A stretch of DNA of 64,000 bases from Streptomyces caatingaensis (GTDB lineage Bacteria > Actinomycetota > Actinomycetes > Streptomycetales > Streptomycetaceae): the NCBI RefSeq assembly GCF_001187435.1, contig NZ_LFXA01000004.1, positions 67,001 to 131,000 of the forward strand, written 5' to 3'. Of this stretch, positions 16,637 to 25,116 are shown piece after piece. The notes beneath the pieces were generated by a model that saw only the letters and a list, made by a program, of their open reading frames with translations, was not told the origin of the DNA and ran no database searches. Position 1 is the stretch's first letter. The number at the start of each line of letters is the position of its first letter. Made by a program: the position numbers and the translations under genes.

Positions 16637-17242
16637 GTGATTTCAGTGCTGGTTGCCGAGGACCAGCACGTCGTACGCGCCGCGCTCGTGTCCCTGCTCG
16701 GCCGGCAGCTGGGCATCGAGGTGGTGGCCGACGTCGCCTCCGGCGCGGACGTGTGCGCGGCGGCGCTGCGGCACCGGCCGGACGTGGCGGTGCTGGACCT
16801 GGGGCTGCCGGAGGTGGACGGACTGACGGCGGCCCTGCGGCTGCGGGAGGCGCTCCCCGCCTGCCGGCCGCTGATCCTGACGGGCATGGACCGGCCGGGG
16901 CACGTGCACCGCGCCCTGTCGGCGGGCATCCCGGGCTTCCTGCTCAAGACCGCGACGGCGGAGGAGCTGACCGGTGCGATCCGGACGGTGGCGGCCGGCG
17001 GCCGGGTGATCGGCGAGGGGCTGGCCGAGGCGTCGTGGGAGCCGGGCGTGTGCCCGCTCACCGAGCGGGAGGCGCAGGTGCTGGCGCTGGCCGCGACGGG
17101 CGCGGCGCCGCGGGAGATCGCCGCGGAGCTGTTCCTGTCGCTGGGGCGGGTGCGCAACTGCCTGTCCTCGGCCACCGGGAAGCTGTGCGCCCGCACGCTG
17201 GTGGACGCGGTGCGGATCGCCGAGCGCAACGGCTGGATCTGA
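16637..17242 (+). CDS. NarL/FixJ-type response regulator
   Basis: This regulator of 201 residues has a receiver domain with acidic pair AED near the N-terminus, phospho-acceptor Asp in VAVLDLGLPEVDG (about 55), Thr in LILTGM and Lys in FLLKT. It also has a LuxR-type DNA-binding domain (LTEREAQVLALAATGAAPRE, then GRVRNCLSSATGKL). The second recognition helix is somewhat atypical, with RVRNCLS in place of the common TVRNHLS. The start is GTG 16637. A sensor kinase of the matching class is encoded convergently with only 16 bases between the stops, so the two are a probable pair although not co-transcribed. Confidence 0.9.
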   Translation: MISVLVAEDQHVVRAALVSLLGRQLGIEVVADVASGADVCAAALRHRPDVAVLDLGLPEVDGLTAALRLREALPACRPLILTGMDRPGHVHRALSAGIPGFLLKTATAEELTGAIRTVAAGGRVIGEGLAEASWEPGVCPLTEREAQVLALAATGAAPREIAAELFLSLGRVRNCLSSATGKLCARTLVDAVRIAERNGWI

Positions 17243-17258
17243 GGCGCTCAGCGGCACC

Positions 17259-18359
17259 TCAGAGGGGGAGTTCGACGGTCAGCCGGAAGCGGCCGGCGCC
17301 GTCGGGGCCGGCGTCGAGGCGCCCGCCCAGCTCCTCCGCCCGCGCGGCGAGGCCGGGCAGCCCGCTGCCCTGCGCGCCCGAAGCCCCCGGCCGTGCGCCG
17401 TCGTTGACGATCGTCAGGCGCACCGCGCCGGGCGTGCGCGTGACGGTGACGGAGCAGTGGCGCGCGTCGCTGTGGCGCAGCACGTTGGTGACGCCCTCGC
17501 GCAGGCAGGCGCCGAGCGGGCCGGAGAGGCCGGGCGGTACGGGGGCGCCGGTGACCTCGGCGGTGACGCCCGCGGCGGCGAGGGCGGCGCGGGCGCGGGC
17601 GAGTTCGTCGTCGAGGGCGAGGGGGAGGCGGCCGCGGGCGACGCCGCGTACGTCGGCGAGGGCGGTGCGCGCGATCTCCTCCAGCTCGGCCAGCTCGCGG
17701 CGGGCCTCCGCCGTGGCGTCGCCGGGCGGCAGGGCCGCGGCGGCGCCCTGCGCCTTGAGGGCGAGCGCGGAGAGCCGGCCGCCCAGCAGGTCGTGCAGGT
17801 CGCGGGCGACGCGGTCGCGTTCGCGCTGGACGGCGCGGGCGGCGGCGCGGGCCCGTTCGTCCTGCGCCTGGGAGGTGAGCCGGGACAGCCGGACGATGCC
17901 GTGCACGACGAGCCCGACGAGCAGGGTGTCGAGGGCGACGCGGAGGCCGAGGCGGTTGTCGACGGGCAGCAGGACGATGATCAGCGGCCCGCTGGCGGCG
18001 ACCGCGGCGGCCGCGTAGAGCGAGAGGGGCCTGGGCAGTTGGGCGAGGGCCGCGCCGAGCAGGAACCCGAGGGCGCTCAGCCAGGGTTCGCCGAGGACGA
18101 GCAGCGGGATGTAGGTGAGGACGGCCTGGGCGGCGAGCAGGAGCAGCCCCCGGTACGGGCGGCGGGGGCGCGTCGGGGCGTGCTGGGCGACGGTCACCAG
18201 CAGCAGGGCGGCGGTGAGGGCGGCGGGCACGGCGGCGCCGTAGGGGGCGGCCTGCTCCAGCAGGCGCGGGTACGCCGTGCCGAGGGCCACGCAGAAGACC
18301 GCGCACAGGACGAGTGAGGTGAGCAGGCCGGCGCGGACCTGCCGGTCGGCGCCCGGCAC
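17259..18359 (-). CDS. two-component sensor histidine kinase (NarL-class partner)
   Basis: This kinase of 366 residues has about five or six N-terminal membrane segments (about 10-150) and no large extracellular sensor. The dimerisation/phospho-acceptor helix carries RERDRVARDLHDLLGGRLSA. The ATPase domain has REGVTNVLRHSDA (N box) and GSGLPGLAARAEELGG (G box). This is the HisKA_3/HATPase architecture that pairs with NarL-type regulators such as the convergent one. The GTG start overlaps the stop of the upstream membrane protein gene (TAGTG), so those two are translationally coupled and that protein may be a sensor accessory. Confidence 0.9.
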   Translation of the reverse strand: MPGADRQVRAGLLTSLVLCAVFCVALGTAYPRLLEQAAPYGAAVPAALTAALLLVTVAQHAPTRPRRPYRGLLLLAAQAVLTYIPLLVLGEPWLSALGFLLGAALAQLPRPLSLYAAAAVAASGPLIIVLLPVDNRLGLRVALDTLLVGLVVHGIVRLSRLTSQAQDERARAAARAVQRERDRVARDLHDLLGGRLSALALKAQGAAAALPPGDATAEARRELAELEEIARTALADVRGVARGRLPLALDDELARARAALAAAGVTAEVTGAPVPPGLSGPLGACLREGVTNVLRHSDARHCSVTVTRTPGAVRLTIVNDGARPGASGAQGSGLPGLAARAEELGGRLDAGPDGAGRFRLTVELPL

Positions 18360-18805
18360 TACGGCTTCCGGCAGCCGTCCGTGAGCAGCGGCGCGACCGG
18401 GTCGAGGAACCAGCGGCCCCCGTCCTGGACGGTCTCCCAGTCGACGCAGGAGACGAGGTGGCCGCGGCGGGTCGCGGTGAGGACGATGGCCGGGGCCTGC
18501 CGGGAGGTGTCGGGGGTGACGGACAGGGCGTCGAAGCCGGCGTTCGCCAGCTTCTCCTCCAGGGTGTCGGTGTACTCCCCGGCGCCGTCGCCGTGCACAT
18601 ACCGTTCGAGCGCGCCGACGCCGTCGTTGTGGACGGAGCGGTCGACCACCGCGGCGAGGGCCTCGAAGCTCTCCGCGCCCGCGTCGGGGGTGCGGGCGAT
18701 GACGACGGTCACGACGGCCGTCCAGCCGAGGAAGGCCGCGGCGCCGGCGGTCGTCAGGAGCTTCGCGCGGGTGGTCCTCCCGCGTGTCCGCGGCGGCTGT
18801 GACAT
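18359..18805 (-). CDS. membrane-anchored hypothetical protein coupled to the sensor kinase
   Basis: This protein of 148 residues has a basic N-terminus, one membrane segment (LLTTAGAAAFLGWTAVVTVV) and an extracytoplasmic domain of about 110 residues. That domain has two Cys that could pair (SCVDWE and DGCRKP) and the acidic EYTDTLEEKLANAGF. No family is recognised. Its stop overlaps the kinase GTG by one base. Kinases of this type often lack their own sensor domain, so a role in signal perception is a reasonable guess but not shown. Confidence 0.65.
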   Translation of the reverse strand: MSQPPRTRGRTTRAKLLTTAGAAAFLGWTAVVTVVIARTPDAGAESFEALAAVVDRSVHNDGVGALERYVHGDGAGEYTDTLEEKLANAGFDALSVTPDTSRQAPAIVLTATRRGHLVSCVDWETVQDGGRWFLDPVAPLLTDGCRKP

Positions 18806-18875
18806 CTCTCCTCGTAACGGTCGGCTGGCGGCGGACGACCTGGTGCGACGGCGTCCACCGCCAGCCTACCCGACC

Positions 18876-19283
18876 CTAGTTGTGGATCGTGATGCATGCC
18901 TTCTTGCCGGGGAACTGGCTCCAATAGCCGCACATCTTGGTGTTGTTGGGGAAGCTCCGGTTGATCGTCTTCGAGACCTCGACGGTCTGCGTGCGGCGCG
19001 CGTCCTGCATCGGGCCGGTCCAGGACCAGGAGCCGGCGACGATGACGGGCTTGTCCTTCCAGGCGCGGTTGTTGGACTTCTTGCTGATGGTGAAGCGGTC
19101 GACCTTCAGCTTGGTGCCCTTGACGTCCAGGCACACGGAGCCCGAACCGTCCGTCATGCCCGCGTTGCCGGTGCAGCCGCGCGCGGAGGCGGCGGCGGGG
19201 GACGCGGCGAAGCCGATCAGGGACAGGGTGGCGGCCGCGACGACACCGGCGGCGGAGGCGCGGCGGCGCTGGAACTTGCTCAT
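18876..19283 (-). CDS. small secreted protein with four cysteines
   Basis: The product of 135 residues starts with a Sec signal peptide (KFQRRR, then ASAAGVVAAATLSLIGFA, likely cleavage near ASPAAASA). The mature part of about 100 residues has four Cys (RGCTGN, SVCLDV, KMCGYW, KACITI) that may form two disulphides, and several Trp/Tyr. ATG 19283 has GAGGAAG upstream, which rules out the longer frame to 19370. No family is recognised. It is a single-gene unit on the minus strand between two other envelope-protein genes. Confidence 0.75.
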   Translation of the reverse strand: MSKFQRRRASAAGVVAAATLSLIGFAASPAAASARGCTGNAGMTDGSGSVCLDVKGTKLKVDRFTISKKSNNRAWKDKPVIVAGSWSWTGPMQDARRTQTVEVSKTINRSFPNNTKMCGYWSQFPGKKACITIHN

Positions 19284-19444
19284 GTCTTCCTCGAACTCTG
19301 GTGCGTACTGCGCTGTGTGCGCGCTCCATCCCAGCAGGGGGCGCCGGCGGGCCGGGAGTGCGGACGTCACGCCGGAGACGTGAGATCTTCACGCCGCGGC
19401 GCGGCGCGTTCGGAAGTTCGCCTAGACGCGGGTCGCGGCCGCCC

Positions 19445-20161
19445 TCAGGACGGCAGCACCCGGACGTCGCCGCCCTGGGTGTGCGCCGCGACCTTGTGGC
19501 GCGAGCCCGGGTCCGTGGCGACGCCGACCTCGCGGTGACCGCCGGCGGTGGTGGCGTCCACGGCGTAGGTGCCCTTGGGCAGGCCGATGCGGACGTCACC
19601 GCCGGAGGTGCGGCCGTCCACCGTGTCGGGGACGGCCGTGAAGGAGGCCACGACGTTGCCGCCCTGGGTGTGCGCGCTCGCCGAACGGGCCGCGCTGTCC
19701 TCGATGGTGACGTCCCCGCCCTTGGTCTCGGCGGTGACGGCGCCGGAGGTGCCGCGGACGGTGAGGCTGCCGCCGTCGGAGTCCAGGGTGACGGCCGCGG
19801 TGCGGGGCACCCGGATCTCCAGGCTGACGGTGCAGCGGTGCGCGCCGCCGCAGTCGGCCTTGTCGATCGACAACGTGCCGCCGTGGAGCCGGTGTCCGGG
19901 GCTGGGCTTGCTCTTGCTGTACTCGTAGCGCTCGGTCACCCGGACCTTGCCGTCTCCGCCGCCGCCGTCCGCGAGCGGGAGGACAGTGATGTCGCCGCCG
20001 TGCGTGGCCGCGTCCACGGCCTTGACCGCGCCGTCGACGGTGTACGTCCGCTCGGCCTTCTTGACGGGGCCGGTGTCGCTCATCGAGCAGCCGGTCGCGA
20101 GGGTCGCGGTGGCGAGGACCGCGGCGGCGAGGGCGAGGGCGCGGGTCTGGCGGCGGGGCAT
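19445..20161 (-). CDS. DUF4097-type beta-repeat lipoprotein
   Basis: This protein of 238 residues has a lipoprotein signal (ALALAAAVLATATLATGC; lipobox LATGC). It is followed by repeated short beta units such as GGDITVLPL, GGSLTVRG, GGDVTIEDSA, GGNVVASF and GGDVRIGLP. These are typical of DUF4097/adhesin-like right-handed beta-helices. The role is unknown; related proteins sit in envelopes or occur with anti-sigma and stress genes. ATG 20161 was preferred over GTG 20182 because it gives a standard signal peptide. No partner is apparent. Confidence 0.8.
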   Translation of the reverse strand: MPRRQTRALALAAAVLATATLATGCSMSDTGPVKKAERTYTVDGAVKAVDAATHGGDITVLPLADGGGGDGKVRVTERYEYSKSKPSPGHRLHGGTLSIDKADCGGAHRCTVSLEIRVPRTAAVTLDSDGGSLTVRGTSGAVTAETKGGDVTIEDSAARSASAHTQGGNVVASFTAVPDTVDGRTSGGDVRIGLPKGTYAVDATTAGGHREVGVATDPGSRHKVAAHTQGGDVRVLPS

Positions 20162-20352
20162 GGCGGGTGGGCTCCAGGGCACTACGGGGACGATGCGCCC
20201 CCATCCTCCCGCGTCCCGGCCGCCATTCGCGTCCCCTCAGGGGATGACGTGCTCCCCGACGGGCCCTGGGGGTGTTCCCCGCCCCGCCCCGTCCCCCCGG
20301 CGTGCGGCGGCACCGGGGGGGACGGGACGGGCGGGGAGGGGAACCGCGGGGC

Positions 20353-21900
20353 TCAGCGGCGCGAGCGGGCCTTGAAGGCCGCCTTGCGGGCCTCCTTGGA
20401 GATCTTCTTGTCGGGGTGGAGGCGGCCCATGGCCTCCAGGACGTCGGCGGTGGCGGGGTGGTCGACCCGCCAGGCGGAGTCGAAGAAGCCGCTGTGCTGG
20501 CCGACCAGGCCCTGGACGAGGTCGCGGAGCTCGGCCGAGTCGTCCTCGGTGGCGAGCTGCGCGGCGATGGTGTCGACGGTGAGCCAGAAGACCATCGCCT
20601 CCCCCGGCTCGGGGATGCCGGTGGCGCCGCGCTCGGCCAGCCAGACGCGGGCGAGCCCGCCGAGCTGCGGGTCGTCGAGGACGTCGCGGAGGGCGGGTTC
20701 GGCCTCCGGGCCGAGGAGGGCGAGAGCCTGCTGGCAGGCCAGGCGGCGCAGCGGCGCCTCCTCGTCGTCGCCGCGGGCGGCGGCCAGGAGGTCGCGGGCG
20801 GCGGCGGACGGCTCGCGGCGGGCCAGCCAGAGCTCGGTCTCGGTGCGGGCGGCGGGCTCCGGGTGGTGGGGCAGGGCGGCCAGGAGCGCGGCGGCGTCGC
20901 GCTCGGCGAGGTCGCCGACGGCGGGGGCGTCGACGCCGGCCTCCAGCATCCGGGTGCGCACGGCGAAGACGCCGAGCGGGGTGAGGGCGACCATGCCGTA
21001 GCGGGTGACGTCCTCCTCCTCGGGGACGTCGGAGGCGACGCCGTCGACGGACTCGCGGATGTGGCCCTCGCCGTCGACCTCCTCGATGAGCGCCTCGTCC
21101 ACCGGCTGGTACTCGACGAGCCCGGTGGGGGCGAGCATCCGGAACTGGTCGTCCAGGCGCATCATCGCGTCGGAGACCTCTTCGAGGATGTCGTCGGTGG
21201 GCTCGTCCATGTCGTCCGGGACGATCACGGAGGCGGCCAGGGCGGGCAGCGGGACGGGCCGCTCGGCGGAGCCCTCGTCCAGGGCGGTGAGCAGGTAGAG
21301 GTTGCCGAGGACGCCGTCGAGGAAGTCGGCCTCCTCCTCGGGGTTCCAGTCGATGGCGTCGAGGTCGAGGTCGCCGCCCTCGGAGATCTGCTCCACGATG
21401 TCGCCGAGGTCGGGGGCCGCCGCGTCCGCCAGGACGGATTCCAGGCCGCCCAGCCAGAGGTCCAGGATGTCCTGGGGGCTGCCGGAGGTCAGCGTGGCCA
21501 GCTCCTCGCCGGCCACCGCCGTGCCGCCGGGCTCGTCGGACGCCGCGCCCTCGGCCCCGGGCAGCTCCGTGAACTCGACCAGGCCGGTGTCCAGGGCGAG
21601 CTGCCACGCCTCGGCGGCGTACGCCGGACCTTCCTCGTCGCCGTCGAGCCCCAGCAGCCCGGTCGCGGTGCGGAGCTGGTCGGCCAGGAGCTCGCCGCCC
21701 GCGCCGACCGGGGTGCCCTCGCCGGCCCAGCGGGCCAGTCGGGCGGCACGGGCGAACAGCGGCGCGGAGAGCGCGTCGCGCGCGAGCTCCGCGTCGGAGA
21801 GGAGCCGCACCGGCGGCATGGTCGGGCGGTCTACGGGCATCAGGGGGGTCATCTCCTCGGGGGCGACGGCACCGTGGCGGGCCGGCGGGATGAACGTCAT
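20353..21900 (-). CDS. conserved hypothetical protein of 515 residues
   Basis: This is a large, acidic, mostly helical cytosolic protein without signal or membrane segments. Acidic runs (LDLDAIDWNPEEEADF, SDVPEEEDVTRYG) alternate with Ala/Leu-rich helices; ALLGPEAEPALRDVL and GLARVWLAERG resemble HEAT-like units. The C-terminus is basic (KKISKEARKAAFKARSRR). I recognise it only as a protein conserved among streptomycetes. ATG 21900 (MTFIPPARHG) was chosen because the conserved part begins there and the upstream frame is Arg/Pro-rich. It is divergent from the endonuclease-like gene over a 288-base promoter region. Confidence 0.7.
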   Translation of the reverse strand: MTFIPPARHGAVAPEEMTPLMPVDRPTMPPVRLLSDAELARDALSAPLFARAARLARWAGEGTPVGAGGELLADQLRTATGLLGLDGDEEGPAYAAEAWQLALDTGLVEFTELPGAEGAASDEPGGTAVAGEELATLTSGSPQDILDLWLGGLESVLADAAAPDLGDIVEQISEGGDLDLDAIDWNPEEEADFLDGVLGNLYLLTALDEGSAERPVPLPALAASVIVPDDMDEPTDDILEEVSDAMMRLDDQFRMLAPTGLVEYQPVDEALIEEVDGEGHIRESVDGVASDVPEEEDVTRYGMVALTPLGVFAVRTRMLEAGVDAPAVGDLAERDAAALLAALPHHPEPAARTETELWLARREPSAAARDLLAAARGDDEEAPLRRLACQQALALLGPEAEPALRDVLDDPQLGGLARVWLAERGATGIPEPGEAMVFWLTVDTIAAQLATEDDSAELRDLVQGLVGQHSGFFDSAWRVDHPATADVLEAMGRLHPDKKISKEARKAAFKARSRR

Positions 21901-22043
21901 GGTCCGGGCGTGGCCGCGGCCGCCCGCCCGCGGCGGCGGGCGCGCACGGGTGCCGGGGGCGCACGTACCGCCCCAGCGTAGACGGGAATCGCCCGTCGCC
22001 GCCCGGTTCACGGACCCGTCGGGCCCCGTACACCCGCGGGACC

Positions 22044-22099
22044 TTGACAACTGGTCTGTCCACACAAGAAATTGACGCGCGGAGAAAACACGTCAAGAT
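22044..22099 (+). promoter_or_regulatory. possible promoter region of the secreted endonuclease-like gene
   Basis: TTGACA at 22044-22049 is followed directly by ACTGGTCTGTCCA, which shares the ACTGGTCT half with GntR/DasR-type sites but not the other half. A second TTGACG (22072-22077) with CAAGAT 16 bases on (22094-22099) is the better -35/-10 pair. The placement is tentative. Confidence 0.3.
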
Positions 22100-22188
22100 C
22101 ATCGTGGCGCGATTCCTGCGAACGACGCCCTTTCTCCCGCCCTTCACGGGCTCCTCTCCCACCTCTTCCACCTCACCGGAGGCCCTCC

Positions 22189-24036
22189 GTGCGCAGTCGG
22201 CGCCGCCCCACCCGCAGATCGGCCGTCACCCTCACCGTCCTCGTCACCGGCGCGCTCGCGGCCGGGCTGCTCACCGCCCCCACCGCGAGCGCCGACGGCG
22301 ACGGCGCCGTCCGCATCCACGACATCCAGGGCACCACACGCCTCTCCCCGTACGCGGGCGAGCGGGTCGCCGGCGTACCGGGCGTGGTGACCGCCGTCCG
22401 CGGCTTCGGCTCCGCGCGCGGCTTCTGGTTCCAGGACACCGAGCCGGACCGGGACGCGTCCACCAGCGAGGCGCTCTTCGTCTTCACCGGCTCCACCACG
22501 CCGGACGTCCGGCCGGGCGACGCGGTCCGGGTCTCCGGCACGGTCAAGGAGTTCTACCCCGGCGGGGAGAACGCCGGGCTCCAGTCGGTCACCCAGCTGA
22601 CCGGCGCGACGTGGGCCGTCCGCTCCTCGGGCAACGCCCTGCCGCCCGCCGTCGTCCTCAACGCGGCGTCCATACCGGCCCGTTACGCGCCCGACGCGCA
22701 CGGCGGCTCCATCGAGGACCTGCCGCTGCGGCCCGGCCGCTACGCGCTGGACCGCCTGGAGTCGCTGGAGGGCATGCGGGTCTCGGTGCGCAACGCGCCG
22801 GTCACCCAGGCGACGAGCGCGTACCACGACCTGTGGGTCACCGCCGCCCCCCGCCACCACCGCACCCCGCGCGGCGGCGTTCTCTACGGCTCGTACGCCG
22901 ATCCCAACGGGGCCCGCGTCAAGGTGGCCTCGCTCATCCCCTTCGCGCGGCGGCCCTTCCCGGTGGCGGACGTGGGCGACGAGCTGACCGGCGTGACCGC
23001 CGGCCCCCTCGACTACGACAACCACGGCGGCTACACGCTCCAGGCGACCGAGCTGGGCGGCCTCGTCAAGCACGGCCTGGAGCGGGAGACCACCCGCAAG
23101 CAGCGGAGCGGCGAACTGGCCGTCGCCACCTACAACGTCGAGAACCTCTCCCCCCGCAACCCGCAGGAGAAGTTCGACCGGCTGGCCTCGGCCCTCGTCA
23201 CCAACCTCGCCTCGCCCGACATCGTCGCCCTGGAGGAGGTCCAGGACGACAACGGCACCGGCGACGACGGCACCGTGGACGCCGGGGTCACCCTCAAGAG
23301 GCTCACGGACGCGATCGCCGCGGCGGGCGGTCCCGCGTACCAGTGGCGGCAGATCAACCCGGTGGACGGCCGGGACGGCGGCCAGCCCGGCGGCAACATA
23401 CGCACCGCCTTCCTCTTCAACCCCGCCCGCGTCTCCTTCACCGACAAGCCGGGCGGCGACTCCACGACGCCGGTCGACGTCGTCCGCGAGGGCGGCGCGG
23501 TCGCGCTCACCGCCTCCCCCGGGCGCGTGGACCCGGCGAACGACGCGTGGCGGAACAGCCGCAAGCCGCTGGCGGGCCAGTTCTCCTTCCGCGGCGAGCG
23601 GGTCTTCGTGATCGCCAACCACTTCACCTCCAAGGGCGGCGACCAGGGGCTCGACAGCCGCTTCCAGGCGCCGTCGCGCACCTCCGAGGTGCAGCGCGTC
23701 CAGCAGGCGAAGGCCGTCAACGCCTTCGCCGGACGGATCCTCGCGGCCGACCGGAAGGCCGCCGTGATCGTCGCGGGCGACCTCAACGACTACCAGTTCT
23801 CCCCCGCGCTCTCCGCGCTCACGGCCGGGCGCGTGCTGACCGACCAGGTGGGCCTGCTGCCGGTGAAGGAACGGTACGGCTATGTGTACCAGGGCAACTC
23901 CCAGGTCCTGGACCACATTCTGACCAGCCCCTCGATGGGCCGGAAGCACACGGACTACGACATCGTCCACATCAACGCCGAGTTCGCCGACCAGGCGAGC
24001 GACCACGACCCGCAGGTGCTGCGCTGGCGCCCCTGA
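22189..24036 (+). CDS. secreted endonuclease/exonuclease/phosphatase-fold protein
   Basis: This protein of 615 residues begins with a Sec signal peptide (about 1-30: RSRRRPTRRSAVTL, then LVTGALAAGLL, cleavage near TASA). An N-terminal OB-like region (RIHDIQGTTRLSPYAGERV, FWFQDTEPD, DAVRVSGTVKE) precedes the C-terminal EEP domain, with LAVATYNVENLSP (metal-binding Asn), IVALEEVQDDNG (Glu), FVIANHFTSKGG (His), AGDLNDYQFSP (Asp/Asn) and ASDHDPQVL (final Asp-His). These are the catalytic residues of DNase I-like nucleases and phosphodiesterases. It probably degrades extracellular DNA or phosphoesters. GTG 22189 has GGAGG 6 bases upstream. Confidence 0.88.
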   Translation: MRSRRRPTRRSAVTLTVLVTGALAAGLLTAPTASADGDGAVRIHDIQGTTRLSPYAGERVAGVPGVVTAVRGFGSARGFWFQDTEPDRDASTSEALFVFTGSTTPDVRPGDAVRVSGTVKEFYPGGENAGLQSVTQLTGATWAVRSSGNALPPAVVLNAASIPARYAPDAHGGSIEDLPLRPGRYALDRLESLEGMRVSVRNAPVTQATSAYHDLWVTAAPRHHRTPRGGVLYGSYADPNGARVKVASLIPFARRPFPVADVGDELTGVTAGPLDYDNHGGYTLQATELGGLVKHGLERETTRKQRSGELAVATYNVENLSPRNPQEKFDRLASALVTNLASPDIVALEEVQDDNGTGDDGTVDAGVTLKRLTDAIAAAGGPAYQWRQINPVDGRDGGQPGGNIRTAFLFNPARVSFTDKPGGDSTTPVDVVREGGAVALTASPGRVDPANDAWRNSRKPLAGQFSFRGERVFVIANHFTSKGGDQGLDSRFQAPSRTSEVQRVQQAKAVNAFAGRILAADRKAAVIVAGDLNDYQFSPALSALTAGRVLTDQVGLLPVKERYGYVYQGNSQVLDHILTSPSMGRKHTDYDIVHINAEFADQASDHDPQVLRWRP

Positions 24037-24058
24037 CCGCCGGTCCCCGACCGGTGGA

Positions 24059-24088
24059 TTGAGCAGCGCTTAAACCTCGCAGTAGAAC
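24059..24088 (+). promoter_or_regulatory. candidate promoter of the dapA gene
   Basis: TTGAGC (24059-24064) and TAGAAC (24083-24088) are separated by 18 bases, close to the streptomycete vegetative consensus. They lie about 80 bases upstream of the dapA ATG. Confidence 0.35.
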
Positions 24089-24169
24089 AATTCCATGGAC
24101 GTGTACGGTCGTTGGTGGCGAGGATGAGGGACGTCCCCCGCTTCCCCTCCCTCCTGGAGCGATGCCGCG

Positions 24170-25081
24170 ATGACGCCGCCCCTCACCGGCCCCTTCGGCC
24201 GTACGGTCTGTGCGATGGTGACCCCCTTCACCGACGACGGCCGGCTCGACCTCGACGCCGCGCAGGCGCTCGCCGACCGCCTGGTGGGCGAGGGCCGCTG
24301 CGACGGGCTGGTCCTCAACGGGACCACCGGCGAGGCGCCCACCACCAGTGACTTCGAGAAGAGCGATCTGATCCGCGCCGTGCGCGACGCCGTCGCGGGG
24401 CGGGCCCGCGTCACGGCCGGCGTCGGTACGAACGACACCCGGCACACCGTCGAACTCGCCCGTGCGGCGGAGGCCGCCGGGGCCGACGGCCTGCTCGTCG
24501 TCACCCCCTACTACAGCCGCCCGCCGCAGGACGACGTCGCCCGGCACTTCCTGACGGTCGCCGACGCGGTCGGCCTGCCGGTGATGCTCTACGACATCCC
24601 GGGGCGGACGGGCACGCGCATCGAGGTCGACACGATGCTGCGGCTGGCCGAGCATCCGCGGGTGGCCGGGGTCAAGGACTGCTCCTTCGACCTCCTCGGC
24701 AGCGCGAAGGTCATCGCGCGGACGGACCTGCTCTACTACTCCGGCGCCGAGGAACTCAACCTGCCCTTGCGGGCCGTCGGCGCGGCCGGCTACGTCAGCA
24801 CCGTCGCGAACGCCGCGGGGGCGCTGCTGGCGGCGGCGCTCGACGCCTTCGACGCCGGGGCCCCGGAGGAGGCCGTCCGGCACCACCAACGGGCGCTTCC
24901 CCTGGTCGAGTTGATGATGTCCTCCGGCCTGCCCGGCACGGTGACGGCCAAGGCGCTGCTCACCGCCCTGGGCCTCCCGGGCGGCGGCCCGGTGCGGGCA
25001 CCCCTGCGGGTGGCGGGGGCGGAGTGGGGGGCGGAGCTGCGGAAGGCGTACGAGGAGGCGGTGGGGGCGCCGGGGCTGTGA
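24170..25081 (+). CDS. dapA: 4-hydroxy-tetrahydrodipicolinate synthase
   Basis: This enzyme of 303 residues condenses pyruvate with aspartate semialdehyde in lysine/diaminopimelate synthesis. It shows the family motifs: LNGTTGEAPT (about 49-58), VVTPYYSRPP, the catalytic Tyr in YDIPGRTGT (Y141) and the Schiff-base Lys in GVKDCSFD (K169). Length is as expected. It stands alone, without dapB, in a region that also holds dapD 4.2 kb away. Streptomycetes often carry two dapA genes, so it may be a paralogue. An earlier ATG at 24162 is out of frame and stops after three codons (ATGCCGCGATGA), overlapping the true start. Shine-Dalgarno: GGAG. Confidence 0.93.
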   Translation: MTPPLTGPFGRTVCAMVTPFTDDGRLDLDAAQALADRLVGEGRCDGLVLNGTTGEAPTTSDFEKSDLIRAVRDAVAGRARVTAGVGTNDTRHTVELARAAEAAGADGLLVVTPYYSRPPQDDVARHFLTVADAVGLPVMLYDIPGRTGTRIEVDTMLRLAEHPRVAGVKDCSFDLLGSAKVIARTDLLYYSGAEELNLPLRAVGAAGYVSTVANAAGALLAAALDAFDAGAPEEAVRHHQRALPLVELMMSSGLPGTVTAKALLTALGLPGGGPVRAPLRVAGAEWGAELRKAYEEAVGAPGL

Positions 25082-25116
25082 CCCCGCTCCCGCACCGCCC
25101 GTTCCCCGGGGACCCC

